Source: Epiperipatus broadwayi (taxonomy: Eukaryota > Onychophora > Udeonychophora > Euonychophora > Peripatidae). Taken from it: a DNA stretch of 64,000 bases. Positions 1-10,490 of the stretch are shown here, one piece after another (within the stretch, counting starts at the first letter, position 1; every line of letters starts with the position of its first letter). The DNA lies in contig JAQFVV010000457.1 in NCBI GenBank assembly GCA_028023455.1, forward strand, positions 188,001 through 252,000, in the 5' to 3' direction. The position numbers and the translations under genes are program-made. The notes under the pieces are model-generated. The model had not been told where the DNA came from. It saw nothing but the letters and a program-made list of their open reading frames with translations, and did not search any database.

Positions 1-475
1 GTTTAGGTCAGCTTTCCCTACATAATGACTTGACATTGATCATTACCACCATGATATGGAATAAGGTAAGATTTTTGATATTATTCCATATTAAGCACAT
101 ACACTTACTACAGGATAGAGTTCACGTAATTTTTTTTTTTTTTATGGTTAACTAATAATCGTTTATATTTATTTTTTCAGTATAAATGATTAACCGTCTG
201 GTATAGCTTTTCTTTTCTATCAATTGTAAGGAACCATACATAAGTGCAGGGGTCCCCAAAGAAGATGGAACATCAATAACTGGGAGTGGACGACGAGGCT
301 ATTACACATATATCTGTATATTATAAATTAGCTACTTAGCTTCGTGGTCGATTTGATAATAAATTTTTTTTTTTTTTGCTTTGCAAAGTATCTCTACCAT
401 GGATAAGGGTTAGAATAGTGAACACCTTTAATTGTTGATGTGGTAGAAATACATCCATGACACCCTCAGCTATAT
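1..475. other. A+T-rich DNA, no gene seen
   Basis: This stretch has poly-T tracts near 130-145 and 365-380 and no open frame or repeat that I can match elsewhere in the window. It runs up to the outer arm of the foldback that begins near 476. Confidence 0.6.
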
Positions 476-570
476 TTGTATTTTTATATTGGACTATTTC
501 CATCATCTAATATGTGTGTTGAATGTTTTAGAAAAGTTTAATTTTATTTAAATATTCCAAATACATTCAA

Positions 571-820
571 TTGTTAGTAATATCACAGCAAACAGTTAGT
601 ATATGCACAACTGTTAGTAATATCACAGCAATAAATTAGTATATGCACCAACTGTTAGTAATATCACAGCAAACAGGTTAGTATATATGCAGCAGCTGTT
701 AGTAATATCGCAGCAATAAGTTAGTACATGCACCAACTGTTAGTAATATCACAGCTAACAGTTTAGTATATGCACCAACTGTTAGTAATATCACAGAAAA
801 CAGGCAAATAACAGCAAACA
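571..820. repeat. tandem array, six units of 40-44 bp
   Basis: The core TGTTAGTAATATCACAGC starts units at about 571, 611, 652, 696, 737 and 779, so spacing is 40-44 bp. Units alternate between an AAACAG and an AATAAG version, followed by TTAGTATATGCACCAA. Two further units lie in reverse complement at about 823-894, so the array is a palindrome as a whole. No protein frame runs through it. Confidence 0.85.
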
Positions 821-849
821 GTGCCTGTTTGCTGTGATATTACTAACAG
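779..849. repeat. central hairpin of the foldback
   Basis: The 27 bases at 779-805 (starting CTGTTAGTAATATCAC, ending AACAGGC) pair with 823-849 with one mismatch, leaving a 17-base loop. This is the turning point of the inverted array. It would form a stable cruciform or RNA hairpin. Confidence 0.85.
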
Positions 850-920
850 TTGGTGCATGTACTAACCTGTTTGTTGTGATATTACTAACAGTTGAATGTA
901 TTAGGAATATTTAAATAAAT

Positions 921-1035
921 CAGGCAAAACTCACTATATGTATTGCCACACACAGCAAGCTAGAGTAATCAATGGATGCCAGAAGGCAGTGATGAGCCTT
1001 GAATCTGAGAGCACTGCACCTAGATCTTAGGATAT
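921..1035 (+). repeat. partial copy of the hammerhead-bearing dispersed repeat
   Basis: It begins with AGGCAAAACTCACTATA and matches the head of the element at 59340-59561, including GAGTAATCAATGGATGCC and then CTGAGAGCACTGCACCTAGAT (about 1003-1023). The middle section that carries the hammerhead-like core in other copies is missing here: sequence jumps from GCCAGAAGG to CAGTGATGAGCC. Sequence after about 1035 is unrelated. Confidence 0.7.
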
Positions 1036-1244
1036 AATGCAACCCTCCAGCAGCCATCTTTTATCTCCACTTAACTACAAAACTATGAGTCTTAAACTGA
1101 AAACACCTTAATGTTTTCAATCCAAGCCCATTAGCTTATATAGTCATATGAGTCGAAACCAGTTCAGTACCCATACATTTTGGTGTCTTCGGTTCTTTAA
1201 TAACCATAGCTACCCTTATCCTATTAGGCAGGATTGGTTTTAAG

Positions 1245-1462
1245 CCAATAAACATCACATGACCACCACCTCTTATGCTTGTGTATAACTATTGTTAAAA
1301 CAGGCAAAACTCACTATGGATGCCAGAATGCTTATGCATAAAATCCCCATCTAGTACCTACTCCTCCAATATCCCCAGACTAGTTTCTGGCTGGTGGCCT
1401 TCATCAGTGAGGAGCCTTGGATACACAAGCATAAGAGGTGGTGGTCATGTGATGTTTATTGG
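1245..1462 (-). mobile_element. 218-bp foldback repeat with hammerhead core and 42-bp inverted ends
   Basis: Positions 1245-1286 and 1421-1462 are perfect 42-bp inverted repeats (outer end CCAATAAACATCACATG). Between them, on the plus strand, lie the head AACAGGCAAAACTCACTA, then GGATGCCAGAATGC, ATAAAATCCCCAT, and on the minus strand a hammerhead-like core at 1372-1413. Related copies are at 20126-20340, 51549-51641 and 59340-59561, with a partial at 921. The left arm equals the inverted tail of the unit, so the copy may have arisen by joining an inverted tail to the head, as happens with Penelope-like elements. There is no ORF and no clear pol III A/B box pair. It could be a MITE, a retrozyme-like unit or a Penelope-derived non-autonomous repeat. 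Confidence 0.7.
1372..1413 (-). ncRNA. hammerhead ribozyme-like motif (best copy)
   Basis: Read on the minus strand from 1413: TCCTCA (stem I, 5' side), CTGATGA at 1407-1401 (matches invariant CUGANGA), stem II GGC/GCC with a five-base loop, GAAA at 1387-1384, CTAGTC, then TGGGGA, which pairs with TCCTCA through one U-G wobble. ACTAGT overlapping GAAAC is a palindrome, so stem III could form between two molecules, as reported for short-stem-III hammerheads of Penelope-like elements and retrozymes. The predicted cut is after the C of GTC. Weak point: an A-A pair flanks stem II where G-C is usual. Activity is unproven. Confidence 0.6.
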
Positions 1463-1545
1463 TTTAATATTTAAATAAAATTAAATTTTTCTAAAGACAT
1501 TCAACACATATATTAGATGACGGAAATAGTCCAATATAAAAAGAC

Positions 1546-4500
1546 AACTAGAACACCACCATCACAAACTTTCAGGAAAACATAATTATATTGTTTTATC
1601 ATGTTAAAAAGTTTTGAATTTTTGTTTTATTTAATAAATGTTGTCAATTTGATTTAAATTAAAATGGTCTCTAGTTTATCAAAATCATTAATGCATCCAT
1701 TCATCAACTTATAACCGAGTATATACATACAGACACATTTCATTCTTATATAATAACATGGGAATATGCTTGGATGGAGCTTTAAATTAATTGGAACCTA
1801 TATAGAGGTGCGGAAGTTGCTATCTAGTGTAAATTCACCCTTGAAGAGAACTGAAGGTAGATTTCTCCCAGAGTTCAAATACTGAGGCGTAACGGATCCA
1901 AAGAAGAAGTGAGGTAAGGATGAACTAACTCAAATTGTATATAAATTTGATGTGTAAACCCACCCTAGGTCCGACTGTACGGAGATGTAAATATGTTGGA
2001 GAAAAAAAAAGTTCAATTTATACAAGATTAACACAAATATTATTTAAAAAATCACCTATTCACTTGCATACAATAGTAACAGGACATGTATTTGAGAGGG
2101 ATAGCATTAAAATAATTCCACACATAAGTAACAAAAAAGACAAAAAAAACTTAAAAGAATTTATCCTTATAAATACAATTAAACCTATATTAAGTAAAGA
2201 AATGGGTTTAAAAACGATCCTAATATAAATATGACTGAGATAATTTCAAATATTAAAATAACAAGAAATGAGAAAAGTTATAGAAAAAATTAAGAGTCAT
2301 TATATAATATAAAGGAAGCAATTGAAACATCAAAAATTAGTAGTTCATAAGACAAAAAATAATAATGTGTTAATATTCATTAAATAAGAATCCAAAATAT
2401 TTTATAAAAACATTTTTAATAACAATAAGATTAATTAATAAAAAGTTTAAAAATGATAAAAAAATTACTAAACTTAAATTTCAAGGTTATAGTTAAAATG
2501 TTATACTTCAATACAAATTTTAACCAAGTTAGCAATGAGAACTGATCCCCCAAATGGCCTCATAAAATAAGATTTCACATAAAAATAACCAATTATAATG
2601 AGTTCCTACGGGAAAAATTTAATTTGCTACTTTAAATTCAAAATATAAAAAAAAATTGATTTAAAAAATAAAGTTTAAATTTGAAAAAAAAATGAGTAAG
2701 CATTTTACTTAGCATACTAATAAAAAAAAAATACTAAATTGTGGATAAATATATAATTTAAAAATATTTTGGTAGTTATAATTTTCGAATGTATATATAT
2801 AATTTTCCCACTGCTAATCATCATTTTGTTTTTTGCATATTTGCAAAATTATATTTCCTGAAATATGATTCAATGAATTAACATAAAGCATTAAAAAAAA
2901 AAAAACTAACCACAGCATATATTTTCAAATTAAATAAAAACAATACATACTTTAAAATTTATTATTTATGCACTTTATGTACAATTATTAAAGTATTTTC
3001 TAATAAGATTTTTTTTTTCTTGCAGTGCTATTAATTTTTTTTTAATCATGTATTTTTTTATATTACGTAAATGCAATAAAATTAATTAAAATGTAGGACA
3101 AGAAATGTTATGTAACTTTGATTGTTATAGTTTTAATAAGGTATGTAAATGATTCTAATTTTTTTTTTACTATATTTACTATAAAATTGCAATTATCTTG
3201 AATAAGATGCAAACAAATTATGAATATTGATTTCTAATAGAAAAATGAATACTATTTTAAACTTACACTTAATAACCTTTGATCACATAAAGTTGATTAT
3301 TAGCAGTATATTAAATTTTTTACTCAAAATAATGTACAATTATAATGACTATTATGATTGTCATATTTTTGCCCCAGGCAAAATAATGTTCATAAAAAAA
3401 ATTTTAATCCATACAATTTATGAAATGAATATACATTAGCTAATATACATATTTTTGCAACTAAATATTGATGCACTTTGTTGTGAATGAAACTGGCATG
3501 CTTTTTGATTTCATAATCATTAATAGTTGAAAATCTTTACTTTGGTATGAAAACACTGAATGTTTTACCAAGTCACTGAATGAAAATTAAATAAAGTGTC
3601 TTAATCATATTTTAATTCTATAATCAAAACAATATTATATTCTATATAATGAAAAAATTCTATTGTTCATTTTTAGAAATACACTTCTTTTTGGAAAACA
3701 TAACTTTAATGATATCACTGTCCTTTCACTTGATTATCATTTTGAAAAAATAGCAAACATTTTTTAAAAAAAGTTTCACTTTTTTTTTAAAGATTGTAAT
3801 AATGAATGATCGATTGTAAATAATAGGTACAAATTGATGATGATTACTCTGCTGAACCCTAGCATAAAGATCCATAGCTAATCTGAGTAAAATTGTATAT
3901 AAATAAATTTAATAGAAATTTAATAATAAAATAAAAAATGTTAAGAAATAATAAAAGATTATAAGTTTATTAAGCCAGTATAATATTATGATTATGATAT
4001 TATTTAATATGTGGGAAATATTAAAAGGATAAAGACTTGTTACCCTTATAACTTGATTATGAAACAAATATAGTATAAACTGTAGATGTCTTTAGTATAA
4101 AAGGATATAAAAAGAATTTCATAGACTATAGTGTTTGTATTTTTTAAATTGATTACATAAATTACTTTTTACATATACTGTATCTATGTACATTTATATA
4201 TAGCTCAGAAGTCTGCTGGTCAATGAAAATTGTAAGATTGATGGAGCAAAAAAATAAAATAGAGCATTTTTAAAGTGATTAAAGAATGATGAACTTTATT
4301 TATTTCTTTTAAATGAAATGAAAGTAAAGAAGAGTATTCACTAGCTATCTAGCTAGATTATCATGAGTGAATGGAAAATATTTATGTGGTATTATGCCTA
4401 ATGATATTTATAGTCAGTCAATAATACTATATGGGAACTAACTATCCACTTAGACTTAAGATAGAATTAATGGATGTACTAGATTATCAAAACTCCCATT

Positions 4501-5271
4501 TCATTACATATGCATGTTTAGGAGAACAGACGACTTAAACACTAAGATATATTATACATTTTTAAGAAATTATCAAAGCTGAGATTCATCAAAATATAAT
4601 TCCTTATCAAACATACACTTACTACAAATATAAATATTTATAGAATATAGTTATTTAAATAATGTTAATAGCAATCATTGTATTTCTGATAAAATAATTT
4701 ATTTTGAAAAATTTTAAACAAAATCATACGAGTTCTTTTTTTAAGAATTTTAAAAACTGGAAGCAAAAATGTTTTAAAATTAAAATAATATGAATACACA
4801 GCTACTCATAACCTCTTCGTTATTACGACTGCATAATGCAGTCAAGTATTTTCAAAATGTACATATCCATTTTCAATGTAATATTAACGGAAATCTACGG
4901 TCTATGCATACGCTTTTTACACCCTCGTTTTCATCTTTCTTCCAGCTTTCCATAGAGGTAACTTTTATTTTTCTATGATGAAAAATAAAAATTTTATGAT
5001 AATTTTTATGATCTAGTAAATTGAATTTTTTTGACTTTCTTTCCTTTTTTTGATGTTACTGGAAAAAATTTTACCTTAAAAAATATATCAGTAAAAACTT
5101 TTACTTTTTCTGATATATTCTGAAGCCAACGTTATGCAGAGGCTCAGTGGTAAATATTTATTTTTCTACATTTTTTAATAATTATTAATTTTTGTATATT
5201 TTTTTAATTATTAATTTTTTATATTTATTTGTCAAAAATTTACAAAAAAATTATTATTGAAACTAATATAT
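1546..5271. other. A+T-rich DNA, no gene or repeat identified
   Basis: This is 3.7 kb with frequent A or T runs. I see no transposon ends, tandem array or convincing coding region. Open frames of about 60-97 codons (for example 1935-2228) are lysine, isoleucine and asparagine rich, as expected by chance at this base composition. A small hairpin (ATATATCAG ... CTGATATAT) lies near 5085-5122. Confidence 0.55.
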
Positions 5272-5688
5272 TGTACCGAGACAAAGTCGGTACAGGTATA
5301 TACCCACACACACAAGCAATGTAAATACTCTATTTTTTATTTACTTTCAATTTATGATAAAAATAAATGTAGTTTTCTTTCAATGCTTTATAAAATACAC
5401 TATAAAATAAAATGTTAATATTTCTGATTAAATAATTTAAGGCTTTCATATAATCTACTATAATAATATTCTCTAAAAATAAAATATAAAGCATCACTAA
5501 TATGCCATTTTAAATCTCAATAAGTGATTGCTACTTGTATATGCCGCGGGGGTAATTAAAAAGGGGTTTATTTTAAATTATAACTATAGTGAAAGTTAAA
5601 AGCTTATAGAAGTGATTTTGAGATTAAATGCTCGACTTTTAAACTAATGTAAGTTAAATTGTTCTCTTAAAACACGCACACATGTATG

Positions 5689-5697
5689 TATAAAAGG
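5689..5697 (+). promoter_or_regulatory. candidate LTR TATA box
   Basis: TATAAAAGG lies at a position in the unit (about +417) that matches TATA boxes at about +448 and +477 in the LTR-like copies at 11886 and 52156. Positional conservation is the only support. Confidence 0.35.
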
Positions 5698-6029
5698 TGA
5701 ATAAGTATGAATTTTTTCTAACTGAGATTGCAATGTGAGATTGCATAAACCTAAGATTGCCTCAAGCATATGGATTGAATGGACATTACGTAGGACACGG
5801 ACCCCAACGACAACTCAAAGAATATTGAACTCTGGGTGGAGATTCGATCCTCAGATAATAACCAACCCATATAAATATGAATCTAAATCTAAAGAGGAGG
5901 TCTTTTTACACTTTTTTTTATGCTTATGCTTATAGTTTTTTTTGATTCCTACGGAAGCTACAACTAGAACTTTTCTCTTTTTTTTGCTATCCGGTTTATC
6001 CAATATGATCACTATGAAATTAACATTTA

Positions 6030-6083
6030 GAGCGTCGATCGTCATGATGGGCTAAGAAACCCTTCAGTGATTGATCGACGCTC
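6030..6083. repeat. 11-bp perfect hairpin
   Basis: GAGCGTCGATC at 6030-6040 pairs with GATCGACGCTC at 6073-6083 around a 32-base loop. It is unusually G+C-rich for this region and lies in the putative LTR. A smaller pairing GGGC/AAACCC lies in the loop. Role unknown. Confidence 0.75.
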
Positions 6084-7477
6084 CGCCGCCAGAATATCTC
6101 CACAGCTATGAATGATCAACAACAGTGCCATCCGAACATCGTACTCCAATCAGTCCAAGGACGTAGTTCCGTTTAATATACAAGAATCGTCCAAACATAC
6201 TACGCTGAACTTATATGAAATGAATAACCATTTATTATGGAAACATTATCCACCAGGTTCGAACCCTCACCAAATTAGAAGCAGCAGAAGACTAAGCAAA
6301 ATCCTAGGTAAACACTTTATTTCTTTTATGCTCCCATTCATTCTTTACGTAGACTTTAAAAGGCAATCTCATAATTAATTTAATTCGACTTTCGTAAATC
6401 AAAATATAAATGATCCGTAATCCCTCATATTTGAATCTTATTATTTTAATCTCAACTTTCGTAAATAAAAAAATATCAGATGCTACATAGTTCCTCATAT
6501 TTAAATCTTAGGACTTTTCCTGTTATGAACTTTGATCATAATTATTATTTTCTTTCGCAGATAAACTATAACACACACCTAATTTCAAAATGTAAAAGAA
6601 GGAAATATATTTTATCATCCATATTTATTATGCATAATATGTTCTTTTCTGTGCGAGTGCGCGAATGCGTGTATGTGCGTGCAAATAAAGCTATTAATCA
6701 ATGTTTCATTTTTTTATATTCAATAAATTCTTTTTTTTTTATTTAAACAAGTCGAGCATTCCTCAAATCATTCTCTATAATTAAAATATGTTTTTTTTTA
6801 ATTATTATAATCAGCATTTACTCATGCAATTAATTATTTTACTTTTTAAATTTGTCTTTCTTGTATTTTTTTTGTTTTGTTTATTTCTTTAAATTTCATC
6901 GTGCCGTAAGTCACGATGTTTATTTATTATGTAGTTAAGATAGGTTTAAGAGTTGGGAGGGCCTATTATTAATAAGTATAAGTAAATGTCAATAAAGCTA
7001 GTATGAATAATTCTATTGGACTGTATGATAAAGGGGGGTGATATTATAAGCTTCTAATTTTTTTTATATAATGATGCATAAACCGAACATTCGTATTAGT
7101 TGCAAATAACCAATGACCCGGTCCAATATTTGGACCGATCTGTTAATCAACCAAGATTCTTCTCCATTGGTTAGTATTGTGTCTTTTGCCAGAATAATAG
7201 TCTTGAAAACAATTACATCGCGACCCTGAGTGACCCTTATTGGTCCATGCTGGGAGTTTGAGCTTATGGGCGGGGATTAGACTTCGAAATCGTTTTGATA
7301 TGACGTAAGGTGATGCGAGAAATTAAATTGTAAATTAAATCATCGTATCTGGCGCCCCCTTGTGTTGATAATGAACAACTATTGATATAAGAAAAATAAA
7401 TAAATCTTTACGCTGTATCATGTTTGTTTTGGAGCTCTCAATCCCTTTAGGAACGGTTGAATAGGCGACCGGTAACA

Positions 7478-8399
7478 ATATATAAAAAAATAGATCATAA
7501 TTACCTGCATTTTTTCTGTGATATGAGCTTGGCTTCAATATTTGAATTAGATGATATCAAATAAAAATAAACATGTTTTCCAAATATTATGATCTGATTT
7601 AGATTTTTGTGTAATATCTTGTCTGTATTTTTCATAATAATAAATATATGCAAATGCTAAAAGTAAAAATTTTGACAGTATATTGAAACAGTAAGATATG
7701 CCCTGCAAATCTTAGTTTCACCTTGCCTTCCTCTTATCTATCCTCATACCTATTTCAAACCTTAATTTTATTGTAGTGTGTGTGAACTGCATATATTTAC
7801 CGAAATCCTGCCTAAATTTATATTTCTAATGGGGTACCCGTGGGTTTTATAACAATTAAATTCTCTTAACGGGTTTATTTTCAAACCGTCAAGTATATTT
7901 ACATATATATTCGTACAACAAAAGGTCACATATTCTCATTTACCCACATACTGTGATAATAGATTTAAAACTTTGAGTAAAATAATATTTTAGTTATAAA
8001 GTTGTTATTTGGATCTGTTTACTTAAGGGATATTAACTTCATTTTGTTTTAGATTTTCATTTAATAAAAGATTTGTTACCATTTAATAAAATAATATCAC
8101 TTGTAAATAGACTTAAACATTAAGATTTAGAAAATAAGTTTTAAGTAAGTTTTATATTTTAGAATTAGGCCATTTTCTTTTTAAAAAATCAGTGAGGGTG
8201 GAAAAAAAGAACAATAGTGGCTAATTTTAAACTGTTTACACCAGTTTCACTAGTGGATTTTTTCTAATTAATTATAAGATAACAGTTTAGCGAGCAAATT
8301 GTAATTAAATAAATTGGATCAGAATATCTGGGAATGTGTGTATAATAAAATTTAATTAAAAGTGCATCCTCGCTATCTGATCTAATTAATAAATTTTAA
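7478..8399. other. A+T-rich DNA, no gene seen
   Basis: Nothing recognisable by function. It may include the 5' end of the LTR-like unit that ends at 10390; I could not find a clear TG boundary. Confidence 0.4.
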
Positions 8400-8448
8400 T
8401 AATGAATTTCTTTACCACAGGGCAAAAGTGATTGTTTAATGCGGGAGT

Positions 8449-8456
8449 ATAAATAA
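8449..8456 (+). promoter_or_regulatory. candidate TATA box
   Basis: TATAAATA is preceded by GCGGGAG and followed by AGGCTG. A similar TATAAATAGCTG lies in the related unit at 55054. No transcript evidence. Confidence 0.3.
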
Positions 8457-9613
8457 GGCTGATTTTGTGATAAGAATAGACAAATTGTAGTTATCTAAGA
8501 GACAAGTTTTAAACATATTAATATAGATTTTAGTTATCTAAAATCTGACTTATAGGTTTGAAACAAGTTTTAAAGCTTGGAATAACAAGTTTGAACAAAG
8601 AAAAAAAGAAGAAGTTAGTCAAAGAAATCACCTTATTGGATTCTCAATGAGATGCAAACTATGTCCAGAAATTCCCGTGGTGGTTAACTTTAGAATGATG
8701 GGGTAAAAGACAGTGGGCCATCTTCCCCCAGAATGGCTTTCTCACTGCCAGCATTCTCCATCTGAAGTCCTGTAATTGTGCTTAAAAAATGCCGACTAAA
8801 ACATCAGAAGTAATGCTGCTCATGGAAGCTGTATTGTGAAACATCCTGAATTATGCTGCTTATAAAATCTGTGATCACAGAAGAGAAACAAAAGTTTGCT
8901 CAAGAACTCTATTTTGGGAAACGCTTACAGACTGCCCTTGCAAAGTGAGGTAATTAAAATGTAACCTGAGATCTCTTAAAATTTAAGCTATAACTATCTT
9001 TAATAATGTACTTCATATTATGTATTTATCATGTGTATTTATTTAATCCTTCCTTAATGCATGTTACATTTCTTCTACTTTGATTACCTTTTATTATATA
9101 GGTTTTATTTTAAATGCCTTATTATAATGTGATTTTTTTAATTTATTCTTTCAAGCCTGTGCGAGTTGCGTAAGGAAATCTTATAAATGCTTGGTTGCCA
9201 TATTAATTACTAAATTACAAGCACATATTCCCCCTCCCTTTTAGTAACTGTATTTAAGATAATTATTTTACATATCACATAAATGATTTTAAAATAGTTT
9301 TTTTTTATTTAAATTTTGTTGAGAGAGGCTGGCCATAAAATAAATTTAAGAGCGAGTTATTCTGCATTTTTTTGTGAACTGCCCTTTTAAAATATATATT
9401 AGAATTTATTTGTGTGTGTTGCTGGTGAACGTGCTGGAGTATTAAATTCGCTTTACTTTTCCCAAGTTCGTCTACGGCTGAGTCCGTGTCCCTGTATTAC
9501 TCCGCAATTCCCATTAGAGTGTGACATAAATGCCTCACTGGGGAATTTATTCGCGTTCTTCTCCATAGCCACAAAGCTCCTGGGTGTGGGCCAGGCTTGG
9601 GCTATGTAAGGAC

Positions 9614-10099
9614 TAGAGATGTCCCGGATAAATGACTAAATGCCTATCCAAACCCAAAGTTAGTTTTATTTACTCGTTTTCTGGTAAAGCTGCAGTTCCA
9701 ACTAATCGTATTCTATCCTTAGCACTTTATCTCACTAGCATCACCGCATATTCCCATAAGAACTTATTAAATTTGATTAGAGAATCCCATTAATGTGCAG
9801 TATAGCTTTATCTTAGACTTAGAATCAACATTCGCGCGAGCTTCACTCTTATTAATTTAAGATTCCCTGTTCATGTTGTAATTAGTTGTTTAAATTGCTT
9901 TAATACTTTGCTTAGCTCGCACATACTTATAATATAATAGACACATTACAATATAAAATAACTCAAGTAGAAATACAAATATTATATATATATTTATTTT
10001 GCTATCAAATCTGGAGGGCATACTTTATAACTTTATGCTTCAATAAATAGTGTAGTAATTAAATAGATACTTTTGTTTATTTATCCGGGATGCAATCTA
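9614..10099. mobile_element. candidate short hAT-Ac-like MITE
   Basis: The left end TAGAGATGTCCCGGATAAAT resembles the reverse complement of the right end, TTAGATTGCATCCCGGATAA (about 10083-10100). TAGAGATG-type ends are common in Ac-like hAT elements. The flanking 8-mers do not match, so no target duplication is confirmed. It lies inside the LTR-like unit and has no transposase. Confidence 0.3.
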
Positions 10100-10490
10100 A
10101 GTTACAAACCCATATTAGGCTTATCTTAGGCACATCTATAAGTTATTGTTAGATGAACCTAGGGCTAGTTTAATTTTAGAGTCTCTTGTTTTTCCCTGAC
10201 CACCAGCACTGGCAAGAAATTGTACTATTAGTAGCATCAGATGTGTTATCACGTAGATGGCATTGTAGAGCTTAGACTTTGGATTCAAACTTGGGATTTC
10301 TGGGAGGCAACCCTTCCTAGTGTTGAGTTCCATGTCTATGGTTTAAATTCTGCAGGGTGTTAGCGAGATAGATGAATTTTGACTGTTACAATATATATAT
10401 ATAAACTATTAGCTTATGAATCTCAAGCTTAACTCTATAATGAATTTAGTATTTCATTCACTTTTTATTTGATTTTGTATATAGTGACTA

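Larger units (their letters stand above)
476..1545. mobile_element. nested foldback element with outer inverted arms
   Basis: The segment at about 476-555 (containing TATTGGACTATTTCC, then TGTGTTGAATGT) recurs as its reverse complement at about 1464-1545, giving outer arms of roughly 80 bp with few mismatches. Inside lie a second inverted pair (about 546-590 against 866-917), a tandem array with a central hairpin, and copies of a dispersed hammerhead-bearing repeat. There is no coding capacity. I read it as a foldback or non-autonomous DNA transposon that has collected other repeats; the superfamily is unknown. Just outside the right arm, the motif CACAAACTTTCAGGAAAACA (about 1562-1581) also occurs next to another foldback near 42660. 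Confidence 0.65.
5272..7477 (+). mobile_element. putative solo LTR, about 2.2 kb, diverged member
   Basis: It starts TGTACCGA and ends GGTAACA, with ATAT directly before (5268-5271) and after (7478-7481). The first 23 bases fold: TGTACCGA ... TCGGTACA, the same design as TGTAACGA ... TCGTTACA at the start of the clearer copies at 11886 and 52156. A TATA box lies 417 bp in. ATCTGGCGCCCCC at about 7347-7359 parallels AGATGGCGCCCTGG near the 3' end of the 11886 copy. No gag or pol coding sequence is present, so it would be a solo LTR. Primary sequence similarity to the other copies is low elsewhere; this call rests on shared architecture. Confidence 0.4.
8400..10390 (+). mobile_element. putative LTR-like unit, second family (5' boundary unclear)
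   Basis: The 3' end TTTTGACTGTTACA followed by ATATATAT (10377-10398) matches TTTTGACTGGTACA followed by GTATATAT at the end of a unit at 57564. Upstream, the two share weaker similarity such as TTAGTAGCATC / TTAGTATCTTC and GCTTAGACTTTGGA / TCATAGACCTTGGA. Each has a TATAAATA box about 2-2.5 kb before the end (8449; 55054). No protein-coding domain is present. A solo LTR is the best guess; the start coordinate given is just upstream of the TATA box and is not a proven end. Confidence 0.3.

Noticed and set aside
571-894. CRISPR array
   Set aside because: Repeat units are contiguous with variable short linkers, partly inverted, in eukaryotic transposon-rich DNA; no true spacers and no cas genes.
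1935-2228. 97-codon open frame as a possible gene
   Set aside because: Composition is dominated by Lys, Ile, Asn and Thr, as random A+T-rich DNA gives; no domain or conserved motif.
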